Source of the DNA: Anabas testudineus | Lineage: Eukaryota > Chordata > Actinopteri > Anabantiformes > Anabantidae | Direction: 5' to 3' | Assembly: GCF_900324465.2 (NCBI RefSeq) | Contig: NC_046615.1 | Coordinates: 20,341,589 to 20,405,588 of the forward strand | DNA length: 64,000 nucleotides | Part shown: positions 11,501 through 23,542 of the stretch, piece after piece | Numbering within the stretch: the first letter of the stretch is position 1 | Layout of the letters: every line of letters starts with the position of its first letter | Program-made: the position numbers and the translations under genes | Notes under the pieces: generated by a model | Told to the model about the DNA's origin: nothing | Databases searched by the model: none | What the model saw: the letters and a program-made list of their open reading frames with translations, nothing else

Positions 11501-14100
11501 AACTAGAGTAGGGTAACAAGTGAATACAGTCCACAAATGCAGCAGTGTGGCCTAAACTCATCAGATATTGAGGTAATTTCTGAAACTTAATCACTACAAT
11601 GCTGGCACGGAAATCCTGGAAACACAAACTGAGGAACTATAATCATGGTGAACTTGCACCCATTCATGCAAAGTGTGGATTTAGGATGCAGGTCTGTTTG
11701 GATACAGTATGAAGGCCTGGTGTTAACCCCCCCCCCCATCCCAAAAAGGTTGGTAATAAAGTGAGGAAACCCATCGAGTTCCACCAAGTGCTTCAGGACT
11801 ATTGATTTACCTTCACTTGTACTCTCACATGGACTCGTACAGTCGCTCCTTCCTTCTCTCTTTCTCTATCTGAGGGTCGTCTTCGCTTCCTCTGCCGCTG
11901 CTGCCGCCCACTCCTCCTCCACCACTTGATTATTTTCAGCTTTGCCATGTGTATGTATGTGTGTGTGAGTGTGTGCGTGCGTGCAAACGCATGTGCCAGG
12001 CATTGGCTGGCTGACTGGCGGGCTGGTTTGGGAAATACCTGGTCACGATCAATGACGAGAGGGTTTATCTCGGTTGCATACCGCCCTCTACTGCCGTGAG
12101 ACGAGAACTTAAACACATCACGATGCCTGTGCCAAAGACTTACAGTATCTCTGCAACAAATACACCATGAGCCCGCAATGTGAGGCTAAAAGATCAAATC
12201 AGTGAGTGAAAAGAAACAAATGAGAGGAAATTAATGCATTATAATGAAATTTGGGATGGGATGCAGTCTGGGCTTCATTTAAGATACACACATAGAAACA
12301 CTGGAATGTTGCATTAAAAGCCACCAGCTGCTTCTTTTGGGATGATTTACGGTGTTGCAGCATTAGTTCGATCAGCACTGACTCAGCACAGTCCTTAACC
12401 AGTACCTGACAAATCCACAGACTCTCCATCACTACATATTTTCAGTTTAGGTCATGAAATCGAGGGGCTGTGACAGCTACAGACTTATTTTTTCCTCCCC
12501 TCTCTTCTCGACATTGTTCAGGATCGCAGTGTTCCTCCGTGCGCCTTAACCCGAGCAGAAATACAAAGAGAGACAAAAAGACATCATGAAAGCTTTAAGT
12601 GACTCGTTCGCTTGGGATAAAAATAGATCTGGTTGCTTTGCGAGGAAAACCCTGGTCTGGATCGCCCCCTAGAGGGGAGACTCTGCCAAGACACGATGCA
12701 ATCTATGGATGCATAAGCTGCTTGTTTATTTTCTACAAGAGATTCACTGATGTGCAAGTGTCGCTGCACATTAGTGGCACTGCAGATACTGTGTAGCTGC
12801 AAAATTAGAATGCATATTAAAGTTTATGCGTTGAAAAAAAAAATGCTATATTTTGGACCCAAAACAAAGAAAATTATACTTTATGTTTTGTACCATAACA
12901 TGAATGTACATTTTTAAAAATTAATATATCAAATTTTGAAGTTTTGATGTTAACGCTGCCACAGTCGATTGAGAAAATTGAGAGTTTAAGCGTCCCTCCT
13001 CCTCTAAAGCATCCACCTACACACACCAGCACACACGTGTCTTCACATGCAGACCTGTAGCACCCACTGAGACATCTCCGCCTGAGTGTGTGTGCTTGTT
13101 TTCTAGCTTTATGAGAGCCAGTTATGGAGCTTTTGCAATGCCTGTTCCTTGTTTTCCCCTTTCCCTGCACATTGTATGAAGTTAAAACTTGGGACATGAA
13201 GCTAAAATTACAACTAAGCAAATAAATAATGTTATTTTAGGTTTACAAATAAATATTTGTCCAGTTTTGTTCCCACTTTGATACACTGTAAAATATAATA
13301 TATAAAGATGTACAAATGTAAATCCACAAAAATTATTCTAACAAAAAACATTGTAGTGTGAAATGAAGTAAGGAGCAGGATCCATGAGGCTCCACACCTG
13401 ATCTACTGGAAAGTCCCAAATGATCAATAAAAGCAATCTGTCAGTTTAAGTTAAAATTACAATATAGCTAATTATTCTGTTATTATTATTATAGAAAACC
13501 ATAAACCGAATTCAAATTGATATAGTTTGTAGCTCAAGTTTTTAGCAGGGTTCTCATTTCACCGCATGTTTAAGTAAAGAACAATAAATGATTGGCGATA
13601 TATATATTTTAAGCACTAGCATTAAGATGTTTGTGTAGGACAATATGCTCATGGCTGCACATGTGCATGGCAAGCAGAGCCTTCACCACCACGGTGTATC
13701 AAATCAAGTTCTAAACATGACAGCTACTATTTATAGCCGCTTCAATTACCAAAAGCTCGATTCAACTCTTTTCTACATCAAAGCAGACACACCCACGCTT
13801 ACCAGTCTGAGGGAGGCACAGAGTTGATAGTCGAGCAGACAGCAGAGAGAGGACACGTTTTTGTCTGTGTATTCTAAATGTAGATGCCAGATCGTGAGCT
13901 AAAATTACCCTCTCTTCACTCTGCTTTGGTACAGATATAGGTGAGTACAAATGGAAACTGGAGGGAAAATGAAAGACAGGCAGGTGGGAAGAATACATGG
14001 GATGAATGAGTAGGCGAGCTAGTGAATGGATGGCGACGAAAAAGAAAGACAAGGTGGGAAAAGGAAAGCTGAGGTAGCAGAGTGGTGAAGAATTTTATCT
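5200..14100. other. Long stretch without recognisable coding exons
   Basis: Frames here are short and of simple composition. I see CA/GT tracts, a GGA repeat (about 9307-9330), a TTCA-type tetranucleotide region (about 8850-8905), A and T runs (7912-7937; 10124-10141), a GCG-rich patch (about 9585-9615), and a TATAAAAAGGG sequence at about 10157-10168 that resembles a TATA box in plus orientation. MEF2-type motifs are listed separately. The right end probably includes the api5 3' UTR or its downstream flank. No RNA gene was recognised. Confidence 0.4.
8479..8523. repeat. (CA)n microsatellite
   Basis: About 22 AC units, preceded by a CTG/CTA trinucleotide tract and a shorter CA run at 8433-8453. 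Confidence 0.95.
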
Positions 14101-14729
14101 TCTTCACTGTGGCTGTCATCTGAACTACTGCAAAATGTTATAAATACATAAGTCAAAAGGACAGAAGTTCATACTTCCATACAAGTTTATGATAAAAATC
14201 CAATGAAACATCATTGATTCATACAAAGTATTATAATCAGCCAATTCAACTTAAGCTCTAATAAAAAAAAAAGTAAAGATTAAATAAGGGTAGAAGTGTA
14301 TTCATTAACATGTCGCAAAACAAAGAGGACATTTATCTTTTCCTACAACAATCTGACAAAAATATTTATCGGTTACAACTTGGCAGTCTTTTGTTTCACA
14401 AAAATACACAATTCAAAAATTAAGGGGAAAAAACCACACATTTAGATTTATGAACTGTTGCCTTGGCCAAGAGGAATACAGGGAGTAAATGCTGAAATGG
14501 CAGGTAGAAAACTGAGTCCGTCGTCTGATATTGTGGAGACAGAAAAGCAAACCCCTAGCACCCTCCAAAACAAAATAACAAAAATAAATTTATGTGCAAG
14601 TTGGAAAGTGAAAAATAAGTGGAGACCAGTTAAAAAACTAAAACTGAAGAGAAGGTGAGATATAGTCCATCTTGGTGTGAAAAAGTTCCTGATGCGATGC
14701 AGTTCATTGAGAAATATGTACTGTGTGTT

Positions 14730-17700
14730 TTAGTAGAGTCGTCCTCGGCTCCGGCTGCCTCTGGCTCCAAAGCCTCGTCCTCGGCCGCCCCTGAAGCCGC
14801 CGCGCTCTGCAGCCACAAAGTCATGAAACAACACCAGGTCAGTATTACTATGGCGTGAATAATAATATTATTATGCATAACATTAAAGCAGCAGTCAGTC
14901 ATTATTACAGTGCTAGACCGTTTTAAAGTTAAAGACATATTTAGGGTTTCTGTTGTCATCATCATACCTCGATTACCCTAAATAAAAAGCATATTAGCTG
15001 TTAATTCAAAAGGATTTTAAACGAGATACAGTCTTTTATTCACCTTTAAACCTATTCAGAAGGTGAGTATTTGAAACGTATTCAAAGACAATATTACTTA
15101 CAAGTTTCATAGGCAGTGAAGGTTTACAAAGAATTTCTTGTCAACCAAAGTTGACAAAATAAGAGAATTGTTTTTTACCACCCTCTATAAACGCACCACA
15201 GCGTGTGTCTGCCACCTACAGGTGAGCTAGCAAAACAGCAGCTACATGCTGTGCTGGTGACAGGATCCATACCAGATGTTGACATCTGTGTATCCAAAGA
15301 CAACATGGATTTTAACACCATTTGGCTTAAGATAAAATATTTCCTGCTGTGAAGAATGTAAAGAGAAAGATAAAAGGCACAACATCGACCATGTCTAACT
15401 TTATGGGGCACGAAAAATCATCCAGATAGGTTAGTGTTGCAGCCCCTGCGGGTGCTGCACAGTACTTGTGGCAAGCTGTACGACCTGGCACGTGTGAGGA
15501 CTCACCGCTGCAGAGAGGTCTGCTAATGTGTTCTTTGAATAAGCATAACATTGGCATTAGAGTTATAGCTGTTATCAATACTGTTGGCTACAGTTAGACT
15601 TATCTGTGCAACATACTGTAATGCAATTGTAACGCAACTAGTTTAACTTTAGTACACTCTGTGACTGGCAACTCAGACTTCTGGCTCATCATGGATGTGT
15701 CTAGCTCATGGTTTGTGGCAGCACAGAGGGACACAAGCTTGAAACTTGACTCAGAGTCTAAAGATTTCAGACTTGACCTAGATTTACATTTGGCAACTCG
15801 TGAGCATGTCTGAGCTGCATAAGCTGAGTAAAAGACGTGTCAAATACACTAATCTACAATGTAAAATAAGGGTGAACTGCTGCTCAACAGTGTTTACAAA
15901 GAATGAGTTAAAAAGAAAAGAGGCACTCCTCACCATAGTTGAAATTGCCAATGGAGGCGCTGTACTTGCCACTGGGTGGGTTGTAGATTTGCCGTGAGTC
16001 CCTTCGGGGTAGAGAAGAGATCTGTTTTTGTGGACTAGTACCAGAGCCCATCTCCTCACCTGACGGACGCTTGGGCCTACAATCAAAAAAGAAAAGTAGA
16101 GTGATCTAATGGTGTAACAAGAACATTCAGCTAGTGTGTGGATGTTTGGCTTCTACAAAGTGCTTCTTAAACTCTGACTAGAGGCAACACTGAATAAGAG
16201 AAGTGAGAGCAAACTTACGCTACTGCCTCTGTCTTCTGGACGGGTTTCCAGGACAGAGTGACTGTGCTCTTGTAGGACGGAGGGTTGTGGAACAGATCCT
16301 GTAAAGTTTAGAGGTGATACTGTCAGCATGCTGGTAACTTAACTTGCTGCACTATAATTGTGCTTTCTGAGGTGTTCCTTATATTTATATTTCTTATAAT
16401 AATAAAAGGTTGTTTACAACAAAAGATCAATGTAGTGCAGTGAGTATTTTTCTGTAGTTCCGTGTGTGTCCAATATTTTACCTTGATGAGAACATTGATG
16501 TTGTTTGTGATCTTGAGGGCCACCACTTTGATCTTGTTCTGATTTCATACAAACAAGTACATTAAGTTAGCCTGAGATGTTTTACAACAGAACAATTGGC
16601 ACATAAAACTGCTCAGTTAACATTTCTGGTGATTGTGTACAGAAGTAAGAAAGTTACTTCAGCTAAATAATCAAACTTATAACAAATTTATTACCTCTTC
16701 TGTCTTCAGAGCATCTCCTGTCTTGCCTTGCAGTGCTACTCGCAGTTGTCTAATGTAAACCTGAAGGCCTCTGGCAAAGTACTGTAACCTGTTGAAACAC
16801 AATGTGCATTCAATTACATCTAAAAAGAGAATTTACATAAACGGTGAATGTGCTTTTTCCTAGATAAGCTAAACTATGTAAACCTTTTCTTTGTGTCCCT
16901 CACCTGATCTTGAAATCTTTGAGGCGCTCTGCATCCACTTTGTCCAGGAGGAAGTCTGGCAGCTTCTTGCCCAGCTGGTGGAAGCTGAAGAGGAGGCACT
17001 CCACATAGCTGAACTGCAGTTTAGGTTCTTCACTTGCAGAGTTCTCGCCATTCTCTACTTCTTCTGGTGGCAGAGGCATGTACTCCTACACACACAAGAA
17101 GAAACACATGAAAATCATAACTACTTTCTATACTTTATTATCCACACTTTGGTGTCAAACTGCTGTTTATGGTTTATGTGCAACAGGTAGAGATATATGT
17201 ATACCAAGAATTCTTGTGAAACCTGTATTGGAACAACCCCTGCTATTCACATTTGATGAATACATTATTAAATAAAAAACTGTATTTGCACATGCGATTG
17301 CCACAGATCAGAAAATGGTGAATAAAACAGAAAGAGGAGAACTGTAAATCCTGCTCTTCTGCTACTACCACCACATGCATTTCCACTTGTCAGTGTCCAG
17401 TAACAAGAGGACAATCCATTCTCACCAGCAGCTTGGTAAACAGCATGTGGAGGTTGGCCTCCAGCTTCTCCATGTCTCCACAGAATGGACTCATCTCAGC
17501 CAGCAGCTTCAGTACCTACACACACACACACAGAGAGCTTAGCAGATCCCCTCACACAGTGTAATGTGCATTGCTAATGAGAAACAGTGTTGCGTGGTGC
17601 AGGCTAATGACCCATTCACAACATGCAGTTGGCTGCCACCTCTGACAGGTGGCTGCCACGCTGACTTTGTTTACTACTACAACTGCTCCCCAAGTGTCAG

Positions 17701-20700
17701 ACATTGGGAGTATCGACCTCACACTAGAGCGACCATATTCGAGGTAACTAGAGCTCATAAGGAAATGATTAAGCATTTGAATTGTGGTAAACTGGTTACA
17801 CTTTAATTACACATTGAATAGAGGAACTCACCTCCAACTGAATGTCCAGCTCAGCAACAGGACTCGTCAGGGAGCTGAGGTTGGGCAGAACGTGTTCACA
17901 GAAGTACGTGACAAACCGCGTGGAATGGACGTTTTTCTGCAGGACATGAGGAAAAACCTATGGTCAATTCCCACCTATGACTACTTAATGTGTGTATGAT
18001 AAATAAATGTAAAAACAGACAATATGTACTGTGTGCACAGCTGCAATGATCTGATCAGTTAATTTGGTTTATGTCAAATGTCTTGTTTTACTCACAGAGA
18101 ACAGGGGCAGGGCCTGTCGGGTGCACTGCAGCAGGCGGTCAACTGTATCAGGATCGGCTGGGTTGAGGGCCTGCTCAAGAAAGGCCTGTTCCACTACCAG
18201 CTCCACCAGCTGCTGTCGCCCATTCACTGTCTGCAGTACGTGTAGGCCAGATACCACACGCATCAGCAGCACAAACTCCTCTCCAGTAACATCCTCCAGC
18301 ACCTGAGGAGGCAGGAAAAAACAGGAAGCTCATTATCAGTACATGTCCTCATCTGTCTATACAAATATAATTTTGCAATGCTTAAACCCCCCCTCACACA
18401 ATAGAAGTGGACATAGTCTTCTTTCCCTACCAAGAAACAAACAGGTCAGATAAAGTGGCATGTATGCACTGTTCAAACAGTAATTAAATCCAATACACAA
18501 AAGGAGAGTTAGTGATAAAATTTTACCAATTTCCAAAACAAATGCAACACTCACTCCCAAAGAAGCCAAAATGCCAAGAAGCCAATTTTGGAGTGATCCG
18601 AATATATCCTGATTCTACATATAATGTAATGTAGTTTTACATAAATTACTTTTATCATCCTACTGATCAGAGCTAACTAATCAACTTGACACTCAATGCA
18701 AACCTTCTTTGTCTCTGCAAAGACGTACTCCTCAACCTCCTTTGTCATGACATCCTCTGGAAGGGTCTTTAGTTTCGTTGATAGAAACTTGATGGCCCGT
18801 TCTCTGACAATGTCTTCTCCCTGCAGGATCTGAGAGAAGAGGCCTCCAAGAGTGCCTGCATAAAAAAAAGACACTATGTCAGTGCAAGAAGTAGGGATTT
18901 AATAGTAATTAGAAATTACTACCTCTGAATAGTAATAGTGTTTACAAAAGGTGACTTACCCTTTGCATCTATCTTGAAGATAGAAAGAAGTGATGCATTC
19001 ACTTGGTTGAACTCTGCTGTATCATCTGAAACAAAATTACAGTTGTCAATGTTTAAGATGTTGCTTTAAATAACAGAGATTAAATATTGGCACAGAATTG
19101 CAGGCAAATTCAGACACCAGTATTGTGAGTATAGTATTCACAATAAATTAAACTAATAACTGAAACATAAGCCATCTTATGCCTGCAATTAGTCTGAAAA
19201 AAGAATTTGATGATCTTGATTTGGACAGTGGAACAACTAAAACAAATAATGTGAATGTGGACTACCCCAATTATTAAACATTTCCCCACATTTCAATACT
19301 TTCAATACTACAGACAAATAATTGATTTGTCACAATAAAATAATTGCAAGACTAACTCATAATCAAGAGTAATATTTCTGGTTGCAGTTACAATCCAATA
19401 CCTGTCTGAAGGAGCTGAGTGAGAATATCTGCAACTCTGAGGATGTTCTCGCCAGTTGCAAATCGTGGGAGCTCCTTGATGGCCTGCCGTCGAATCTGGA
19501 TACAGACATGACGATGTAATTAAATATCATCATCATGAATCCATTCAGTAAAAAGAGGAGGCAAAGCAGGAACACAGAAGCTTCAATTTTAACGTAAGTT
19601 AACTTGAAGAACAAGACAATCTGTGTGTGTCTGTGACCAAGTCTATTAGGTAGCAGACTAACAGCACACTCAATATGTGTTTACCCCTTAATACTCACCG
19701 ACACATCTTCATCTTCACAGAGATCAAGCTGAGCATTAATGGCTGCATCGGCCAGTTCTGGAAAGCTGCTGAAAAACTTGGGAATAAACTGTGCTGCCAG
19801 GCGCTTCTCCTTAGGGCCACCCTTCACACCATCCAGAATAACCTGGTAAGCATCTTTGTGCTGCAGAATAAAAGAAAGTCCAACAATAAACACATGCAAA
19901 AACATACATAAGAGGACATGGCATCGGATTCATGCTGAATTTCACTTAGTAAGTGAATGCTGCTTAGGATAGTGGGCGTACCTGGGTGTTACCACTTCAC
20001 CAGAAACCCCTATGTATACGTAAATTAAGTGTGAACGCACTGAAACTTGTTTAAGGGCAGAATGGCCACTTGTCATAGATTTGTGTATCTATACATTCAA
20101 AAGGCAATGCTCAAATTTCATTCAGTTATCATGGTAACTACTCCTCAAACTATGAAAACTGTTGCATGGTATTGTTTTATTAGCAAATTGTTCCATCATG
20201 CAAAAACATACCAGTTTCTCCATATGATAGTTCGCAAACCGTATTTTAAAAAACTATGTTTTCTAACTTTACTTAACTATACATTTTCAACAATTACACT
20301 GCATTATCCAACTACCTGAATGAGAAATATTTCATCTACTAAATGATGTGATATCACTTATCATTAATCAGATCACAATATTTTTCCATTTAGACTCTTT
20401 GTGGATTCAGAAACATCGGCTTGTGTTTTTAAACATGGCTGTTTGGAAATCTGCAGAAGCTGCTACCTCTGTTTTTGGGATGTACGTGAAAAACTGAATA
20501 AAAATCTAGCTGTTTTACTAACGTTACTCCGTAAATGCCAACTGTGTGCTGCATGTCCAAACTAATTATGTCAGAAAAACAAACTAAGTCTCTTTAATAT
20601 GGTGCGATGTGTATGAAAGTTCCCATCTGCTTGTAGGAAAGCATCAGTTTGAATGAGAAGAGGTGCCGAAAAGTTGAATCAACAAGCTGAGTTAAACGGA

Positions 20701-21080
20701 CCAGATTTTAGCGTGAATGGAAAATGCACAAATAGGTAAATTACCGTGGATATAATGAATGTTTGTACCGTTGTGCCGCCTATTGTGATGGTCGCTATGA
20801 CAAGGCTCTTAACACTAGCCCGGTCACTAGGTTAGCTAGCTACAGCTAGCCTAGCCTAGCTTAGCACGCGAACAAAAATGTTATGTAACTGGCGCTAAGT
20901 GAAAAAGTTAACAACAATGAAAGTAAAATAAGGTAATGTAGGAAAGCAACACAGGTATTGGTTATACAATATGTAAAACATCTCCGTTGACCTTTAGATA
21001 GTTACCTGGCTGAGGTTCTCTGGCTTAGCATCAGCAAGAACCCCGTAGTTACGGTAGAGATCCTCGACGGTGACCGCCAT
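14730..21080 (-). CDS. api5: Apoptosis inhibitor 5 (API5)
   Basis: Fourteen coding exons on the minus strand: 21006-21080, 19699-19860, 19402-19495, 18960-19025, 18704-18855, 18096-18302, 17832-17936, 17426-17515, 16904-17085, 16695-16788, 16482-16538, 16219-16298, 15934-16076, 14730-14806. They total 1584 nt, or 527 aa (human about 524). The start reads MAVTVEDLYRNYGVLADA. The body is the all-helical HEAT/ARM-like scaffold with an LTQLL (LxxLL) motif near residue 105. The tail has basic PKRP, a conserved RQIYNPPSGKYS segment and an RG-rich end, RGGRGRGF...GRLY. API5 is a nuclear protein that opposes E2F1- and Acinus-linked apoptosis and binds FGF2 (established knowledge). The exon 5 donor (AAG|GTTTGC) is weak; all other junctions are ordinary GT-AG and keep frame. 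Confidence 0.97.
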
Positions 21081-21400
21081 CAGCGTGCGTCCTGGTGCCT
21101 GCTGCTCACAGAAAAGACCGCAGATAAAAACCACAGAAGAAAAACCCTGGCGGGTCGCTTTTGCTCCGTTTCGGACGACTATGGTACAAACAACGGCGTG
21201 CGTACGAAAGCTATGTTGAACAGAAAGGAGATGGAAAGATGAAATTTCGAGAAGCCAGTGAATGAACACCCCCCACGCACCGTCTTCCCGCAATGTTCTC
21301 TAGCATACAGGCTAAAATGCTACGGAACAATGAGTATTACGCATGCGCGTACTCCTATCCATCCGGGCGAACCGGATACGACACGTGACAGTGGTGTGCG
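21081..21400 (-). promoter_or_regulatory. api5 5' UTR and promoter region
   Basis: The 320 bp upstream of the api5 start codon carry no other gene. An NRF1-like element, ACGCATGCGCGT, lies at 21339-21350, a type common in TATA-less housekeeping promoters. The transcription start is not determined. Confidence 0.4.
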
Positions 21401-21484
21401 CAAAACTGGTGCGCAGTAAAAAACAAACAAACTAACAAGTAATATTGTAAAAATCTGTTTTCATTTTAAAAAATTCAAATATAT

Positions 21485-21527
21485 ACTTTTTAGACATAGT
21501 TAGCATTTTTAAGACATAGTTAGCATT
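21485..21527. repeat. Tandem duplication of an 18-20 bp unit
   Basis: The unit AGACATAGTTAGCATTTT occurs twice in direct succession. Nothing suggests a function. Confidence 0.8.
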
Positions 21528-21649
21528 TTACATTAATGTTAAACTGTATTTAAAATAGAAAAGCAATAGAAAACACAGGTTCATTAGTTAAAAAAATCTA
21601 AAGATCTAATTTAAATTATGTATTGAGGTACTAACCATGCTCTGCTACA

Positions 21650-22540
21650 AAGAGGTATAATAATGGAGCCAATCCTAACCGTCTTTGGGCAAGAGATTGT
21701 ACATACATCATATGATTTTATGCTAAACCAATGTTTTAACTTGCACTCACTAAGCAGTAGTAGTTTATTAATGCTTTAATTTGTACTTGTCTAACATTAA
21801 TAGTTGAATAGCATGTTTTCTACTGCAAAATTAGTATGAGTATGATTTACTATTAACCATTATTCACTATAGAGTTAATGAAAAAGCACTAAAGATACAT
21901 AATATGAATTGCTGTTGAGTATTATTTACTGTGGAGTTAATGAAAAAGCAATTAGGACGTATCAATGGAGATGAGCAGAGACCACCACCATATGAGAAAC
22001 AACTTATAAGCATATGACAAATATTGCAAGAAGGATGCAGAGTGAAGTGGTCCCGAGGGGCCCAGGCACAAGGTATCTCTGTTGATGTTGTTTCAGAGTC
22101 CAGAATTTATCACAGGAACAGCAGCTGTGGATGAAAGGCTACTGTTACATGGAATCCGATAATGAGGGACGGGAGAGCAGCAGTTGAACCAATGACGGAT
22201 GATGGTGAAGGTCAAGGTGCCCGATAACGCTACAGTGGACGAGAAAGTCGAGGGAGTCAGATCTGGCCAACCAGGATGATTGCGCAATTGTCTATGCAAA
22301 CACTTGTTTTGTACAAAAGGACTGGGTCAGGGACAGATAGTCAATCAGACTTCGTGAACTGACACACCTTGTTGTTTATCAGGGAAACCCAGACCCAGAG
22401 CTCTGTATGCTTTATTCATTTTCTCCTAATATTAATTTACTTTATTAATTGATAATTGTTAAATAAACTGATAACTTGAGACTGAAAAATCTCCTCCTAT
22501 TCCTTCATAAACAAGCACACAGGACTTGGCTGTCACATAG
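21650..22540 (+). mobile_element. Possible solo LTR of an endogenous retrovirus-like element (fossil)
   Basis: A non-coding stretch ends in a pattern like an LTR R-U5 region: a promoter-like middle, then TTAAATAAACTGATAAC (polyadenylation-like signal) and a further 75 bp ending ...GGCTGTCACA. No internal retroviral genes accompany it. Borders are approximate and I could not find a clear target-site duplication, so family and age are unknown. It could equally be another non-coding repeat. Confidence 0.25.
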
Positions 22541-22949
22541 AAGAGAGTTTTGCTAGTAGATTGAGCCACAGTCCAACAAGACCGAGTCTTGAGTCCCACT
22601 CATAATATCTGAACTTCTACTGGACAAAAATAAAACCTTTTATTATTCTGTTAGTTGCAAACAAGTAAGAAACAATTATATGACACCCATGCTCATTGAA
22701 TGTGTGCTGGGAGTCGATTATTAGCCTGGGATGAACTTCCAATTTATTTGTTCAAATAGTGTTTGTACAGACACACGTTCTAGTTTTAAGGTGATCTTAA
22801 AATTTGAGGGTTCTATTCAAGCAGCATAAACAAGCCCAGACCAGAGACAAAGCTGGAATTTTCTATCCTGAATATACTGAAAAGATCTTGTAAATAGATT
22901 TGGTTCATTCTCCTATCTGTTCCCCTTTCACTGTGAATAAAATAATTAG

Positions 22950-23330
22950 TCAACCAAATAAACAACTCCAAACTTTTGTCAGTAACAGGTAGTTCACCCT
23001 TAATACACATAACATTTACTGTGGTCAATGCCATGCAAGTCAATATGTAACCATTCAAGGTAACTGGCAGGTATGCTGTTGGAAGACTTACCGCAGTTCG
23101 TCACCTGTTTAGGCTGTGTCAGTGTCTTCTGTCTTGTCATGTGACCCCAGACTAACTCCATGATGTTGATGGTTAGGGTTCTGGGGAGGTCACACCATCT
23201 GTTGCACGACTCCTTGTTCTCCTCATCACTAAAGATAGCTTTTTATGACTGTATGTGGGGTTTTCGTGTGCTCAGAATGAATGTGGCACCAATGAGACGC
23301 CTCCAACTATATTTGCTCTTTCATCAGATA
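22950..23330 (-). mobile_element. Decayed Tc1-like DNA transposon (transposase C-terminal remnant)
   Basis: Read on the minus strand, segments in shifting frames resemble the Tc1/mariner transposase of fish: RRLIGATFIL, then TINIMELVWGHMTRQ, comparable to the usual SPDLNIIEAVWDHL, then SNSIPASYLEWL, comparable to the usual WNNLPAEYLKKL. The catalytic QHDNDPKHTA block is corrupted and stop codons and frameshifts interrupt the reading. Only the C-terminal third survives; no inverted repeats were found. It lies just past the samm50 3' end. Confidence 0.7.
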
Positions 23331-23419
23331 CACAGTAATGTGACCTCAGTAAAATCTGATGTTTTTGAACTTTATTAAACCACAAGAAAATATCACAACA
23401 AAAAGTCAGTGCAAACACT

Positions 23420-23425
23420 TTTATT
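23420..23425 (-). terminator. Probable samm50 polyadenylation signal
   Basis: TTTATT on the plus strand is AATAAA on the minus strand, about 120 bp downstream of the samm50 stop codon. Confidence 0.5.
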
Positions 23426-23542
23426 GAACTTATTATTGGCAATAACAATTCTGTACAAGTAGTTTCCCCTTCCAATAAAATGTTTCCAACAGTAAATTTT
23501 GATTAAAACATATGGAAGCACCAGATACAACATGACACAGTT

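Larger units (their letters stand above)
1035..13736. promoter_or_regulatory. Four dispersed consensus MEF2 motifs
   Basis: Perfect matches to YTAWWWWTAR occur at 1035-1044 (CTATTTTTAG), 8411-8420 (CTATTTATAG), 10058-10067 (CTATATTTAG) and 13727-13736 (CTATTTATAG). MEF2 factors bind such sites in muscle and neuronal genes. The coordinates span the whole set, not one element. AT-rich DNA yields such motifs by chance, so function is only a suggestion. Confidence 0.25.
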
